Positions 15,072-23,302 of a stretch of DNA of 64,000 nucleotides are shown here, one piece after another. The stretch spans positions 1 through 64,000 of the forward strand of contig CAVZRW010000008.1 in the NCBI GenBank assembly GCA_963777855.1, given 5' to 3'. A program made the position numbers and the translations under genes. This stretch comes from Prado023 sp963777855. Its GTDB lineage: Bacteria; Actinomycetota; Actinomycetes; S36-B12; CAIYMF01. The notes beneath the pieces were generated by a model. It was not told the origin of the DNA, searched no databases, and was given only the letters and a program-made list of their open reading frames with translations. Within the stretch, counting starts at the first letter, position 1. Every line of letters begins with the position of its first letter.

Positions 15072-15905
15072 TCAGTTCTTCTGGATCTGGTCGAAGCGCA
15101 GCTCGACCGGAGTCTCGCGGCCGAAGATCTCCACGAGGCCGGTGATCTTCTGGCCCTCGATGTTGACCTCCGAGACAGTCGCGTGCAGCGTGGCGAACGC
15201 GCCGTCGATGACGGTGACCGAGTCGCCCGGGGCGAGGTCGATCTCCACGACCTTGGCGGGCTTGCCCGCCGGACGACCCGACCCGCCGCCGGCGGGGGCG
15301 GCCGCCTCGGGGGCGACCTCCGGCTCGGGGGCCAGGATCGCCACGACCTCGTCGAGGCTCAGCGGCAGCGGCTGGTGGGCGTGGCCCACGAAGCCGGTGA
15401 CCCCGGGGGTGTGGCGCACGGTGCCCCACGACTCGTCGGTGAGCTCCATGCGGACCAGGACGTAGCCGGGGAACTTGTTGCGCTTGACCAGCTTCTTCTG
15501 GCCGTTCTTGATCTCCACGACCTCCTCGATGGGGACCTCCACCTGGAAGATGTAGTCCTCCATGTTCAGCGAGGTCACCCGCGAGAGCAGGTTGGTGCGC
15601 ACCTTGTTCTCGTAGCCGGCGTAGGAGTGGATGACGTACCAGTCGCCCGGCGCGATCGACATCTCCTCGCGGAACGCGGCCACCGGGTCCTCGACGGCAG
15701 CCTCGGCCGGCTCGTCCTCGACTGCCGGCTCCTCCGGGGGCTCCTCGCCGGTGGGCTCCTCGTCCTGCGGCTGCTCGTCGGCGAGTTCCGCGGCGGGCAC
15801 GTCGGCGTCCGCCGCGGCCTCGACGGGCTCGTCGACGAACAGGCCGTCGGCAGCCTCGCCGGCGCCCTCAGGCGCGGTGGCGTTGAACGGGTCGATCCCA
15901 GACAC
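15072..15905 (-). CDS. nusG: Transcription termination/antitermination factor NusG, with long acidic N-terminal extension
   Basis: 277 residues from GTG 15905. Residues 1-90 are an acidic Glu/Pro/Ala-rich extension (PTGEEPPEEPAVEDEPAEAA). The NGN domain follows: WYVIHSYAGYENKVRTNLLS, EVPIEEVVEIKNGQKKLVKR, KFPGYVLVRMELTDESWGTV. After a Pro/Ala/Gly linker the KOW domain reads DLAPGDSVTVIDGAFATLHA. NusG binds RNA polymerase and links it to ribosomes and Rho. Long acidic extensions occur in high-GC Gram-positives. It lies between secE and rplK. The frame runs on to 16043 but that reads secE in another frame. Confidence 0.95.
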   Translation of the reverse strand: MSGIDPFNATAPEGAGEAADGLFVDEPVEAAADADVPAAELADEQPQDEEPTGEEPPEEPAVEDEPAEAAVEDPVAAFREEMSIAPGDWYVIHSYAGYENKVRTNLLSRVTSLNMEDYIFQVEVPIEEVVEIKNGQKKLVKRNKFPGYVLVRMELTDESWGTVRHTPGVTGFVGHAHQPLPLSLDEVVAILAPEPEVAPEAAAPAGGGSGRPAGKPAKVVEIDLAPGDSVTVIDGAFATLHATVSEVNIEGQKITGLVEIFGRETPVELRFDQIQKN

Positions 15906-15949
15906 AGTGGCCTCGCTGACTCTCGTACAGGGGTGCGACGGTCCCGGCC

Positions 15950-16201
15950 TCAGCCGAAGACCTGCAGCACCAGCTTGGTGAACACAAGGTCGAAGACACC
16001 CACGATCGCGGTCATCGCCGCGACGAAGACGATCACCACCCACGTGTAGGTGATGAGCTCCTTGCGCGTCGGCCAGATGACCTTGCGCAGCTCGGCCACC
16101 ATCTGACGCAGGAACAGCGTCATCCGGGCCCAGGGGCCCGGCCTGTCGGCCTTGCCCTTCGCGCCGGATGTTCCGCGATCAGTCGTGGTGCTCTCGCTCA
16201 C
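15950..16201 (-). CDS. secE: Preprotein translocase subunit SecE
   Basis: 83 residues from GTG 16201, with GGAGG five bases upstream. A polar N-terminus leads to MVAELRKVIWPTRKELITYT, the amphipathic helix typical of SecE, then one membrane helix WVVIVFVAAMTAIVGVFDLV. SecE clamps the two halves of SecY in the translocon. It is the first gene of the secE-nusG pair and lies 68 bases after tRNA-Trp, as in most actinobacteria. Confidence 0.96.
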   Translation of the reverse strand: MSESTTTDRGTSGAKGKADRPGPWARMTLFLRQMVAELRKVIWPTRKELITYTWVVIVFVAAMTAIVGVFDLVFTKLVLQVFG

Positions 16202-16269
16202 AGGTCCTCCGAAGCAGGCGACGGGCGCCCGCAGGTGTCTGACGCGGAACGCGTGCGCGTCCCGCCTCG

Positions 16270-16342
16270 CAGGGCCGGAGGGACTTGAACCCCCAACCGC
16301 CGGTTTTGGAGACCGGTGCTCTACCAATTGAGCTACGACCCT
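16270..16342 (-). tRNA. trpT: tRNA-Trp (CCA anticodon)
   Basis: 73 nt, seven-pair acceptor AGGGTCG/CGGCCCT, D-arm TAGCTCAATTGGTAGAGC, anticodon loop CTCCAAA giving CCA, T-arm GGGGGTTCAAGTCCCT and discriminator G. The 3' CCA is not encoded. It lies just before secE, the conserved actinobacterial location. Confidence 0.97.
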
Positions 16343-16516
16343 ATGGACTTGTCTTGGCCCGGGCAGGCTACCGCGAGGGTGCGCCGACCCGGAGAGGCCA
16401 GTGTACGGTGCGCAGCCCGCAACGGTCCAAACGCCTTCCCGGCCCGTACGGAGCCCGGCTGCCCCGGGCCCCTCCGGCGGGCGTTCCTCGCCGCTGCTGC
16501 AGGCCCCGCGTGTCAC

Positions 16517-16522
16517 TAGCAT
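16517..16522 (+). promoter_or_regulatory. Probable -10 box for a leaderless aminotransferase transcript
   Basis: TAGCAT ends exactly six bases before the ATG at 16529, so transcription should begin at or next to the start codon. There is no Shine-Dalgarno sequence before the gene, which fits. No obvious -35. Confidence 0.5.
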
Positions 16523-16528
16523 GGGCCC

Positions 16529-17737
16529 ATGCCCGCACAGTCGCGCGTCTCCGCCCGCATCGGCGCCATCGCCGAGTCCGCCACCCTCGCCGTCGACGCG
16601 AAGGCCAAGGCCCTCAAGGCCGCGGGCCGCCCGGTGATCGGCTTCGGCGCCGGGGAGCCTGACTTCCCCACCCCCGACTACATCGTCGAGGCCGCGGTCG
16701 CCGCCTGCCGGGACCCGCGCTGGCATCGCTACACCCCCGCAGGGGGCCTGCCCGAGCTCAAGGAGGCGGTGGCCGCCAAGACCTACCGCGACTCCGGGCT
16801 CAAGGTGAAGCCCAGCGAGGTGCTGATCACCAACGGGGGCAAGCAGGCGCTGTACAACGCCTTCGCCGCCCTGCTCGACCCGGGCGACGAGGTGCTGCTG
16901 CCGGCGCCGTACTGGACCACGTACCCGGAGTCGATCGCCCTGGCGGGGGGAACCCCCGTGGTGGTGCCCACCTCCCCCGAGAGCGGGTACCGGGCCACGA
17001 TCGACGAGCTCGAGGCAGCCCTGACCCCGGCCACGAAGGCAATGGTCTTCGTCTCGCCCTCGAACCCGACGGGTGCGGTCTACCGACCCGAGGACGTGGC
17101 CGCCATCGGGCGCTGGGCAGTCGACAACGGCCTATGGGTGATCACCGACGAGATCTACGAGCACCTGGTCTACGGCGACGCGGAGTTCTCCTCGATGCCC
17201 GTGGAGGTCCCCGAGCTCGCCGAGCGCTGCATCGTGGTCAACGGCGTGGCCAAGACCTACGCCATGACCGGGTGGCGGGTGGGCTGGATGATCGGGCCGG
17301 CCGACATCGTCAAGGCGGCCACCAACCTGCAGTCGCACGCGACCTCCAACGTCGCCAACGTCCCGCAGATCGCCGCGCTCGCGGCCGTGTCCGGCGACCT
17401 CAGCGCGGTCGAGGAGATGAAGGTCGCCTTCGACCGGCGCCGACGGCGCATCGTGGCGCTGCTGTCCCAGATCCCCGGGGTGATCTGCCCGGAGCCGGAG
17501 GGTGCCTTCTACGTCTACCCGTCCGTCGAGGACCTGGTCGGCCGGGAGATCCGCGGGCGGCGACCGGCGAGCTCCGCCGAGCTCGCCACGCTGATCCTCG
17601 ACGAGGCCGAGGTGGCGGTGGTGCCCGGTGAGGCGTTCGGCACCCCCGGGTACCTTCGGCTCTCCTACGCCCTGGGCGATGCCGACCTCGAGGAGGGCGT
17701 GGCCAGGATGGCGGCGCTGCTCGGCGAGGCCCACTGA
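16529..17737 (+). CDS. aspC: Class I pyridoxal-phosphate aminotransferase, aspartate aminotransferase-like
   Basis: 402 residues, normal length. Shows the family's parts in order: VIGFGAGEPDFPTPDYI, TPAGGLPELKEAVAAKTY, VFVSPSNPTGAVYRPEDV (cofactor phosphate region with NPTG), WVITDEIYEHLVYGDAEF (Asp that holds the pyridine nitrogen), and VAKTYAMTGWRVGWM with the PLP lysine followed by the TGWR arginine. The C-terminus FGTPGYLRLSYAL has the substrate arginine. It is closest to aspartate aminotransferase of the 1c type, which links oxaloacetate and 2-oxoglutarate pools. It stands alone, convergent with murB and 7 bases from its stop. Confidence 0.93.
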   Translation: MPAQSRVSARIGAIAESATLAVDAKAKALKAAGRPVIGFGAGEPDFPTPDYIVEAAVAACRDPRWHRYTPAGGLPELKEAVAAKTYRDSGLKVKPSEVLITNGGKQALYNAFAALLDPGDEVLLPAPYWTTYPESIALAGGTPVVVPTSPESGYRATIDELEAALTPATKAMVFVSPSNPTGAVYRPEDVAAIGRWAVDNGLWVITDEIYEHLVYGDAEFSSMPVEVPELAERCIVVNGVAKTYAMTGWRVGWMIGPADIVKAATNLQSHATSNVANVPQIAALAAVSGDLSAVEEMKVAFDRRRRRIVALLSQIPGVICPEPEGAFYVYPSVEDLVGREIRGRRPASSAELATLILDEAEVAVVPGEAFGTPGYLRLSYALGDADLEEGVARMAALLGEAH

Positions 17738-17744
17738 CCGGGGG

Positions 17745-18782
17745 CTAGAGCGCGCAGCCCACCAGCACGGGCTCGTTGTGCAGGACGATGCCGAACCGCT
17801 CGGCGACCCCGCCGCGCACGGCCCGGGCCAGCTCGAGGAGCTCCTGCGCACTGGCGCCGCCCCGATTGGTCAGCGCCAGGCAGTGCTTGGTCGACAGTGC
17901 CGCGTGCGCATCCGGGCGCACGCGGTGTCCGAGCTCGAAGCCGGCATGGGTGATCAGCCAGGCCGCCGAGGTCTTGACGTTGCCGTCGGGCTGGGGGAAT
18001 CGCGGAGCCTGCGGGGGCAGGGCCGCGGCCTGCTGCGGGGTGAGGATGGGGTTGGTGAAGAACGATCCTGCGCTCCACGTGTCGTGGTCGGTGGCGTCGA
18101 GCACCATCGCCTTGCCGCGACGCAGCCCGAGCACCGCCGCACGGATCTCAGCCAGGCCGGCGCGGTCGCCGACCTGCACGCCCAGGCTGCGGGCCAGCTC
18201 CGCGTAGCCGATCGGGGCCGAGCGGCCGTCGGTGGCCAGCCGGAGCGTCACGCGCAGCACCACGCGTGCCTGCGGCTGGCTCTTGAGCACCGACGTGCGG
18301 TAGCCCAGGCCGAGTTCCGACGCCGGCACGACCTGCTCCTGCCCGGTGGCACGGTCGAGCACCTCGACGGCAGTCAGGACCTGCCCGACCTCGGCCCCGT
18401 ACGCCCCGACGTTCTGGATGGGCGTCGCGCCGGTGGAACCGGGGATGCCCGACAGCGCCTCGACGCCTGACCAGCCGGAGTCCACGGCCCGGGCGACCAG
18501 CGCGTCCCAGGGCTCACCCGCCGCCACGGTGACCTGCACGTGGCCGGGCCCGTCGGGAACCACCTCGACGCCCGTGGTGCGCACGAGCACGACCGTCCCA
18601 TCGAACCCGGCGTCGGACACCAGCAGGTTGGACCCGCCCCCCACGAGCAGCACCGGGGTGCCCTGCGCGTCGGCTCGGGTGACGGCGCCGACGAGCTGCT
18701 CCGTCGTGCCGGCCACCACCACCTCGCGAGCCGGTCCGCCGACCCGCAGGGTGGTCAGCGCGGCCAGCGTGGGGGCGCTCAT
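17745..18782 (-). CDS. murB: UDP-N-acetylenolpyruvoylglucosamine reductase
   Basis: 345 residues. FAD-binding segment LLVGGGSNLLVSDAGFDGTV, then GIPGSTGATPIQNVGAYGAE, the substrate-site YRTSVLK, GSFFTNPIL with the proton-donor serine region, and the C-terminal Glu in LHNEPVLVG. MurB reduces the enolpyruvyl side chain with NADPH to make UDP-MurNAc for peptidoglycan. The ATG at 18782 overlaps the upstream membrane-protein stop (ATGA), so the two are coupled. An in-frame extension to 19193 only reads that gene in another frame. Confidence 0.95.
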   Translation of the reverse strand: MSAPTLAALTTLRVGGPAREVVVAGTTEQLVGAVTRADAQGTPVLLVGGGSNLLVSDAGFDGTVVLVRTTGVEVVPDGPGHVQVTVAAGEPWDALVARAVDSGWSGVEALSGIPGSTGATPIQNVGAYGAEVGQVLTAVEVLDRATGQEQVVPASELGLGYRTSVLKSQPQARVVLRVTLRLATDGRSAPIGYAELARSLGVQVGDRAGLAEIRAAVLGLRRGKAMVLDATDHDTWSAGSFFTNPILTPQQAAALPPQAPRFPQPDGNVKTSAAWLITHAGFELGHRVRPDAHAALSTKHCLALTNRGGASAQELLELARAVRGGVAERFGIVLHNEPVLVGCAL

Positions 18783-19189
18783 CGCGAGGCTCCCGCGACC
18801 TCCGCCGGCGTGCTGCGACGCACCCCGCCGAGCATCACCAGCCCGACCAGGCACAGCACCACGCTGAACCAGTCCAGCCACGTCATCCCGCCCAGGGTGC
18901 TCAGGAACGCGTTGGCGGCCAGCACGAGCAGCGTGACCAGGGGCAGGACTCGGCCCAGGGGATCGGTCCATGGGGCCAGCAGCCCGTGCCGGGGCCGGCC
19001 GGGCCAGCGGGGGGTCATCCACCAGCGACCCAGGTTGCCGGTGAGCGCGATGTCCAGCAGGGACCCGGCGCTGGCCAGCGCCAGGGGTCCGGGCCCGCGC
19101 TGGCCGCGGCTGCCCTGGTCCAGCCACGCCAGCACGAGCAGCGCCAGCCAGATCAGCGAGACCGTGACCAGCAGCGCACCGAGCGCCAC
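18779..19189 (-). CDS. Small integral membrane protein of unknown function, coupled to murB
   Basis: About 136 residues if the GTG at 19189 is used. I count three or four membrane segments: LGALLVTVSLIWLALLVLAW, the segment around LASAGSLLDIALTGNLG, LPLVTLLVLAANAFLSTLGG, and WFSVVLCLVGLVMLGG. The frame is open further up to the focA stop with sensible sequence (SRDAELVDPHWRSWVHRC), but without ATG, GTG or TTG; a CTG start near 19231 is possible. It overlaps murB by four bases and begins just after focA, so focA, this gene and murB look like one transcript. I do not recognise the family. Confidence 0.6.
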   Translation of the reverse strand: MALGALLVTVSLIWLALLVLAWLDQGSRGQRGPGPLALASAGSLLDIALTGNLGRWWMTPRWPGRPRHGLLAPWTDPLGRVLPLVTLLVLAANAFLSTLGGMTWLDWFSVVLCLVGLVMLGGVRRSTPAEVAGASR

Positions 19190-19242
19190 GCACCGGTGGA
19201 CCCAGGAGCGCCAGTGCGGGTCGACCAGCTCGGCATCGCGGC

Positions 19243-20112
19243 TCAGGACGACTCCCGACCGGAGACCTCGGGGTGGTGGCGCAGGTAGCGGGCCTCGTCG
19301 TTGAGGTAGGCGTAGTACAGGCCGATCAGCAGCCCGCCGCCGACGAAGTTGCCCGCAAGGCAGATGGCGACGTTGGCCACCGCCGGGAGCACCGCGATCC
19401 CCTCCTGGAGCCCGACGATCGAGAACAGCACCGTGTTGGCCACGGAGTGCTCGAAGCCCAGGTAGGCGAAGACGAACACCGAGACGATCATGACGATGGC
19501 CTTCATCAGGTCCTCCTTGATGGACCCGTTGTAGACCATCAGCATCGCGAGGTTGATGAAGAAGTTGCACAGGATGGCCCGGACGAACAGGTCCATCCAG
19601 CCCTGGGGACCGTCGGTGACGAAGGCGAGCTTGGCGTCGGCGGAGTGCTCCATGAGCAGCATCGCCTCGGGGCTGATGATCGACGACGCCCAGGCCAGCA
19701 CGGCCACGAACAGCCCGCCGAGGAAGTTGCCGATGTAGCACAGGGTCAGGACGCGGGCCATCGCTCGGGGCTTGATCCGCCGGTAGTAGTAGCCGATGGA
19801 GACGATCATCATGTTCGAGGTGAGCAGCTCGGACTTCGAGAAGTAGATGAACACCAGCGCGAACCCGAAGAACGCCGAGCCCAGGAGCTTGCCGATCGGC
19901 AGCAGGCCCTCGTCTGAGCCGAACCTCAGGGACTCCATGCCGGCCTGGATGGCGTAGTTGCCGATGTAGAGCAGCCCCACGATGATCCCGGCCATCGCCG
20001 CGCGCATCAGGTAGTGCTTCTTCATCAGCCCGGTCATCTCGGACTTGTACTCCAGCATCTCGAGGATGGAGGAGATGAACGCCTTGCCCGGGAACAGCTT
20101 GTGCGTCTCCAC
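19243..20112 (-). CDS. focA: Formate/nitrite transporter family channel
   Basis: 289 residues from GTG 20112, with AGGAGG seven bases upstream. Six hydrophobic segments are seen, including AAMAGIIVGLLYIGNYAIQA, GKLLGSAFFGFALVFIYFSK, NFLGGLFVAVLAWASSIISP, ILCNFFINLAMLMVYNGSIK and VFVFAYLGFEHSVANTVLF, the last with the FEHSVAN motif that carries the pore histidine region of FocA. The family forms pentamers that move formate, nitrite or hydrosulfide. Pyruvate formate-lyase genes (52.3-55.4 kb) make formate the likely substrate, though the genes are 32 kb apart; hydrosulfide is also possible given the sulfur genes at 56 kb. Confidence 0.88.
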   Translation of the reverse strand: METHKLFPGKAFISSILEMLEYKSEMTGLMKKHYLMRAAMAGIIVGLLYIGNYAIQAGMESLRFGSDEGLLPIGKLLGSAFFGFALVFIYFSKSELLTSNMMIVSIGYYYRRIKPRAMARVLTLCYIGNFLGGLFVAVLAWASSIISPEAMLLMEHSADAKLAFVTDGPQGWMDLFVRAILCNFFINLAMLMVYNGSIKEDLMKAIVMIVSVFVFAYLGFEHSVANTVLFSIVGLQEGIAVLPAVANVAICLAGNFVGGGLLIGLYYAYLNDEARYLRHHPEVSGRESS

Positions 20113-20313
20113 GCGGGGCCTCCTGGAGTACGGGGCGAGCGGCGCCATCCTAGTGACGACCCGGGCCGGGTCGCCCCACGGCCGGGCAGCACCGCCCGGT
20201 GACCCGGCGCGCACACCGGGGCCCCACGCTCCGTGCCCCACGCACCGGGCCACACGCCGCCCCACGTCGGCCACGCCCGCCCGGCCCCCCACGTGCGCCC
20301 GCACACGCGTGAA

Positions 20314-20343
20314 GGGGAGCCCCCACCTGGGTGGGAACTCCCC
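20314..20343 (-). terminator. Probable terminator after rpmG
   Basis: Inverted repeat GGGGAG...CTCCCC (20314-20319, 20338-20343) enclosing a second stem CCCACC/GGTGGG, separated by a two-by-two internal loop. It lies about 70 bases beyond the rpmG stop on the minus strand. The 300 bases from 20113 to 20411 hold no gene and are rich in repeated CCCCAC. Confidence 0.55.
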
Positions 20344-20411
20344 TGTGCGAGCCCGGCCGGGCCGGTCAGGCGGTCATGCCGCCCGAGCCGTGCGCCGGCC
20401 CAGGGCGACCC

Positions 20412-20579
20412 TCAGCGGGTCTCCTTGTGGGCCGTGTGCTGGTTGCAGTTCGGGCAGTGCTTCTTCAGCTCGAGCCGGTCGGGATCATTGCGCCGGTTCT
20501 TCTTCGTGATGTAGTTCCGGTGCTTGCACTCCTGGCAGGCCAAGGTGATCTTGGGACGGATGTCGGTGCTCTTGCCCAC
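20412..20579 (-). CDS. rpmG: 50S ribosomal protein L33 (zinc-binding form)
   Basis: 55 residues from GTG 20579: GKSTDIRPKITLACQECKHR, NYITKKNRRNDPDRLELKKH and CPNCNQHTAHKETR. Two CxxC pairs (CQEC, CPNC) mark the zinc-containing paralogue, used in zinc-replete cells. A longer frame to 20627 exists but has no likeness to L33. It follows tRNA-Thr and tRNA-Met directly, the usual actinobacterial order. Confidence 0.96.
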   Translation of the reverse strand: MGKSTDIRPKITLACQECKHRNYITKKNRRNDPDRLELKKHCPNCNQHTAHKETR

Positions 20580-20655
20580 GGGAATGCCTTTCGTGCTTCG
20601 TCGGTCACGCTCCTTGCAGGAGCGCATCGTGCTGGCGCCTGGCGGGCGCCGGAGG

Positions 20656-20732
20656 TGGTAGCGGAGGCCGGACTTGAACCGGCGACACAGCGATTATGAG
20701 CCGCTTGCTCTGCCAGGCTGAGCTACTCCGCC
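20656..20732 (-). tRNA. metT: tRNA-Met, elongator (CAT anticodon)
   Basis: 77 nt including an encoded 3' CCA. Acceptor GGCGGAG/CTCCGCT has a G-T first pair, then D-arm TAGCTCAGCCTGGCAGAGC, anticodon loop CTCATAA giving CAT, and T-arm GCCGGTTCAAGTCCGGC. It lacks the three G-C anticodon pairs of initiator tRNA. It lies between tRNA-Thr and rpmG. Confidence 0.93.
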
Positions 20733-20765
20733 GTGCGAGCCGACCCTGGCGGGCCTGCTCTTCCG

Positions 20766-20838
20766 AGCCCCTTTACGGAATCGAACCGTAGACCTTCTCC
20801 TTACCATGGAGACGCTCTGCCGACTGAGCTAAAGGGGC
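20766..20838 (-). tRNA. thrT: tRNA-Thr (GGT anticodon)
   Basis: 73 nt. Acceptor GCCCCTTT pairs with AAAGGGGC, D-arm TAGCTCAGTCGGCAGAGC, anticodon loop ATGGTAA giving GGT, T-arm TACGGTTCGATTCCGTA. No encoded CCA. First of the tRNA-Thr, tRNA-Met, rpmG series. Confidence 0.96.
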
Positions 20839-20905
20839 AACGCCCGACAAGGCTACCCGAACCGGCGGGCATTGACGAAATCGCGCACCCGCTGGCCAGA
20901 ACCGC

Positions 20906-21827
20906 TCACCAGGGGTACGTCACCCCGGTCAGCTGCGTGCTCAGATCCCACAGCCGGGCCGCCGAAACCGGGTCCTGCGCCGCCGTCGAGGGCACCTCCA
21001 CGCCGGGGGCCCCGCGCTGCCCGCGCCACCGGGTCGGGCCCAGGAACAGGCCGCCGGTGACCGTCGGATCGGTGGCTCCCATGAGCGTCGGCCAGGCACC
21101 GTCCTCGGCGGGTTGGGCCAGCGCCCTGTTGGCCACCGACGTCAGTGCGGCCCCCACGCGGCTGCCGGACATCTGCGGGCCCACCTGCTGCAGGTTCGTC
21201 GCGGCGTAGCCGGGGTGCACCGCGATGCTGCGCAGGTCCGCGCCGGCCGCGGCGGCCCGGCGGTCGAGCTCGAGGGCGAACAGGAGGTTGGCCAGCTTGC
21301 TCTGGCCGTAGGCCCGCCACCGCTGGTAGCTGGCCGTGCCCTGCAGGTCGTCGAAGTCCATGCGGCCGAACCGGTGGACTCCGCTGGAGACCGTGACGAC
21401 GCGGGCGTCCGGGCGCAGCGTGCCCAGAAGCAGGCCGGTCAGGGCGAAGTGGCCGAGGTGGTTGGTGCGCGAACTGCATCTCGAAGCCGTCGGCGGTCTC
21501 CCGGCGGGGGATGGCCATGACGCCGGCGTTGTTGACCAGCACGTCCAGGCCGCCCGGGTGGGTGGTGGGCCACTCGGCAGCGAAGGAGCGCACGCTGGCC
21601 AGGTCGGCGAGGTCGAGACGGCCCACGTCGACCTGGGCCCCCGGCGTGCGGGCCCTGATCCGTCCGGCCGCCGCCTCCCCGCGGACTGCGTCGCGCACGG
21701 CGAGCGTGACCGCGGCCCCATGGGCGGCCAGCTCGTCGGCGGCGGCGAACCCGATGCCGGAGTTCGCGCCCGTGACGAGCATCGTGCGCCCGGACAGGTC
21801 GGGGATGTCGGCGGTGGTCCACGTCAT
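20906..21827 (-). CDS. Short-chain dehydrogenase/reductase, protochlorophyllide-reductase-like, one frameshift
   Basis: From ATG 21827 the frame reads LSGRTMLVTGANSGIGFAAA (TGxxxGIG cofactor motif), LDLADLASVRSFAAEW and LDVLVNNAGVMAIPRRETAD (NNAG). Near 21475 one extra base breaks it, and the next frame continues TNHLGHFALTGLLLGTLRPD, ARVVTVSSGVHRFGRMDFDD, then YGQSKLANLLFALELDRRAA with the catalytic YxxxK preceded by Ser. Total about 306 residues. The layout (NHLGHFALT, HPGYAATNLQ) is that of the retinol/protochlorophyllide-type SDRs that use NADP. Substrate unknown. It lies between the tRNA-Tyr and tRNA-Thr genes with no operon partner. Confidence 0.88.
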
Positions 21828-21888
21828 GGCGGCAGTCTCGCACCGCCCGAGGCGGGCTGCTGGGGACGTGGACACCCTCGGGACGCAG

Positions 21889-21919
21889 CGAGGCCCCCAG
21901 CAGGACGCTGGGGGCCTCG
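21889..21919 (-). terminator. Terminator after tRNA-Tyr
   Basis: 13-bp perfect inverted repeat CGAGGCCCCCAGC, arms 21889-21901 and 21907-21919, loop of five bases. It begins six bases past the 3' end of tRNA-Tyr and isolates it from the SDR gene. Confidence 0.85.
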
Positions 21920-21925
21920 CGCGCG

Positions 21926-22007
21926 TGGCGGGTGTTGGGTTCGAACCAACGTAGGCTGAGCCGGCAGATTTACAGTCTGCTCCCTTTGGCCGCTCGGGCA
22001 ACCCGCC
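21926..22007 (-). tRNA. tyrT: tRNA-Tyr (GTA anticodon)
   Basis: 82 nt with a long variable arm, as expected for bacterial tRNA-Tyr. Acceptor GGCGGGT/ACCCGCC, anticodon loop CTGTAAA giving GTA, T-arm GTTGGTTCGAACCCAAC, discriminator A. No encoded CCA. Confidence 0.96.
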
Positions 22008-22104
22008 GTGGCCCGCACATGCTACCCGGGCCCGACCGCGGGCCGCAAAACCCGCCCCCCAGCAGCCGGGCGCGTTCCCTCCCGCGCCGCCGCTGGCAGG
22101 CCGG

Positions 22105-22110
22105 TACCCT
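22105..22110 (+). promoter_or_regulatory. Probable -10 box for a leaderless yajQ transcript
   Basis: TACCCT ends six bases before the ATG at 22117, the same spacing as before the aminotransferase, DUF4190 and menF genes. No Shine-Dalgarno sequence precedes the gene. Confidence 0.4.
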
Positions 22111-22116
22111 CGGGCC

Positions 22117-22608
22117 ATGGCAGACAGCAGCTTCGACATCGTGAGCAAGGTCGACCACCAGGAGGTCGACAACGCGCTGAACCAGGCCGCCAAGGAGGTC
22201 TCCCAGCGCTTCGACTTCAAGAACACCGGCACCACGATCGCCTGGCGCGGCGAGATGGGCATCGAGATCATCTCCAGCACCGAGGAGCGCGCTCGCGCTG
22301 CGCTGGACGTGCTCAAGGACAAGCTGGTCAAGCGTCAGGTCTCGCTCAAGGCCCTCGACGCGCAGGACCCGCGGCCCTCGGGCAAGGAGACCAGGATCCA
22401 GTGCACGCTGAAGGCGGGCATCTCCAAGGAGCAGGCCAGCAAGCTCTCGAAGCTGATCCGCGACGAGGGCCCCAAGGGCGTCAAGGCACAGGTCATGGGC
22501 GAGGAGCTGCGGGTGAGCTCCAAGAGCCGCGACGACCTGCAGGCCGTGCAGGCGCTGGTGCGTGAGGCCGACCTGGACTTCGCCACGCAGTTCGTCAACT
22601 ACCGCTGA
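22117..22608 (+). CDS. yajQ: YajQ family (UPF0234) nucleotide-binding protein
   Basis: 163 residues, the family's normal size: SSFDIVSKVDHQEVDNALNQ, AAKEVSQRFDFKNTGTTIAW, CTLKAGISKEQASKLSKLIR and KAQVMGEELRVSSKSRDDLQ. YajQ proteins have two ferredoxin-like folds and bind nucleotides; some bind cyclic di-GMP. The function here is not known. The stop shares a base with the ATG of the next gene (TGATG), so both are translated from one message. Confidence 0.94.
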   Translation: MADSSFDIVSKVDHQEVDNALNQAAKEVSQRFDFKNTGTTIAWRGEMGIEIISSTEERARAALDVLKDKLVKRQVSLKALDAQDPRPSGKETRIQCTLKAGISKEQASKLSKLIRDEGPKGVKAQVMGEELRVSSKSRDDLQAVQALVREADLDFATQFVNYR

Positions 22609-23298
22609 TGGGTCCCCGGTTCGCCGACGCGGACCCGGTGCTCCTCGACCTCGACGGGACCCTGACCGAGTCCGGTCCCGGGATCCTGGCCTCCGTGCGC
22701 CACGCCCTGGCCCGGCTGGACCGGCCGATCCCCGACGATGCCGATCTGCACCGGTTCATCGGGCCGCCTCTGGCCGATTCCTTCCGCGACGTGTGCGGCA
22801 TGGACCCCGCCACAGCGCAGCGCGCGATCACGGCCTACCGGGAGTTCTACGCCGCGCACGGGCAGTTCGACAACGCCGTCTACGACGGCATCCCGGAGCT
22901 GCTCGAGGCGCTGCGCAGCGCCGGGCGGACACTGGCGGTCGCCACCTCCAAGGCCGAGGTGTACGCGCGCTCGATCGTGGCGCACTTCGGCCTCGACGGG
23001 TACTTCACGCAGGTGGTGGGCTCCGAGCTCGACGGCCGGCGCACCGCCAAGGCCGAGGTGATCGCCGAGGCCCTGGCGCGGCTGGGTCGCCCGGTGTCGA
23101 CGGCCGTGATGGTCGGCGACCGCTCGCACGACGTGGTCGGGGCGCTGAGCGGTCGGGATGGACTGCATCGGCGTGCTCTGGGGCTACGGCGATGCACTCG
23201 AGCTGGAGTCGGCCGGGGCTGCCGCGCTGGCCGGCAGCGCCACCGAGCTGACAGCCCTCCTGCTCGACTCCCCGCTGCGACAGGGCCTCAGCCGGTAG
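22608..23298 (+). CDS. HAD-family phosphatase, phosphoglycolate-phosphatase-like, one frameshift
   Basis: About 229 residues. Motif I DLDGTLTESGPGI has both catalytic aspartates. Next come LARLDRPIPDDADLHRFIG and GPPLADSFRDVCGMDPATAQ, a helical cap typical of the Gph/PgmB group, TLAVATSKAEVYARSIVAHF (motif II Thr/Ser) and VMVGDRSHDVVGA (motif IV). Near 23155 one extra base shifts the frame; the correct tail is MDCIGVLWGYGDALELESAG ending LRQGLSR at TAG 23296-23298. The reading past this in the first frame is noise. It is coupled to yajQ. Exact substrate not decided by sequence. Confidence 0.88.
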
Positions 23299-23302
23299 GG
23301 CC

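Noticed and set aside
20160..20310. Cluster of CCCCAC-like words between focA and rpmG
   Set aside because: Spacing is irregular and the region is simply C-rich; no unit length or inverted arrangement holds.
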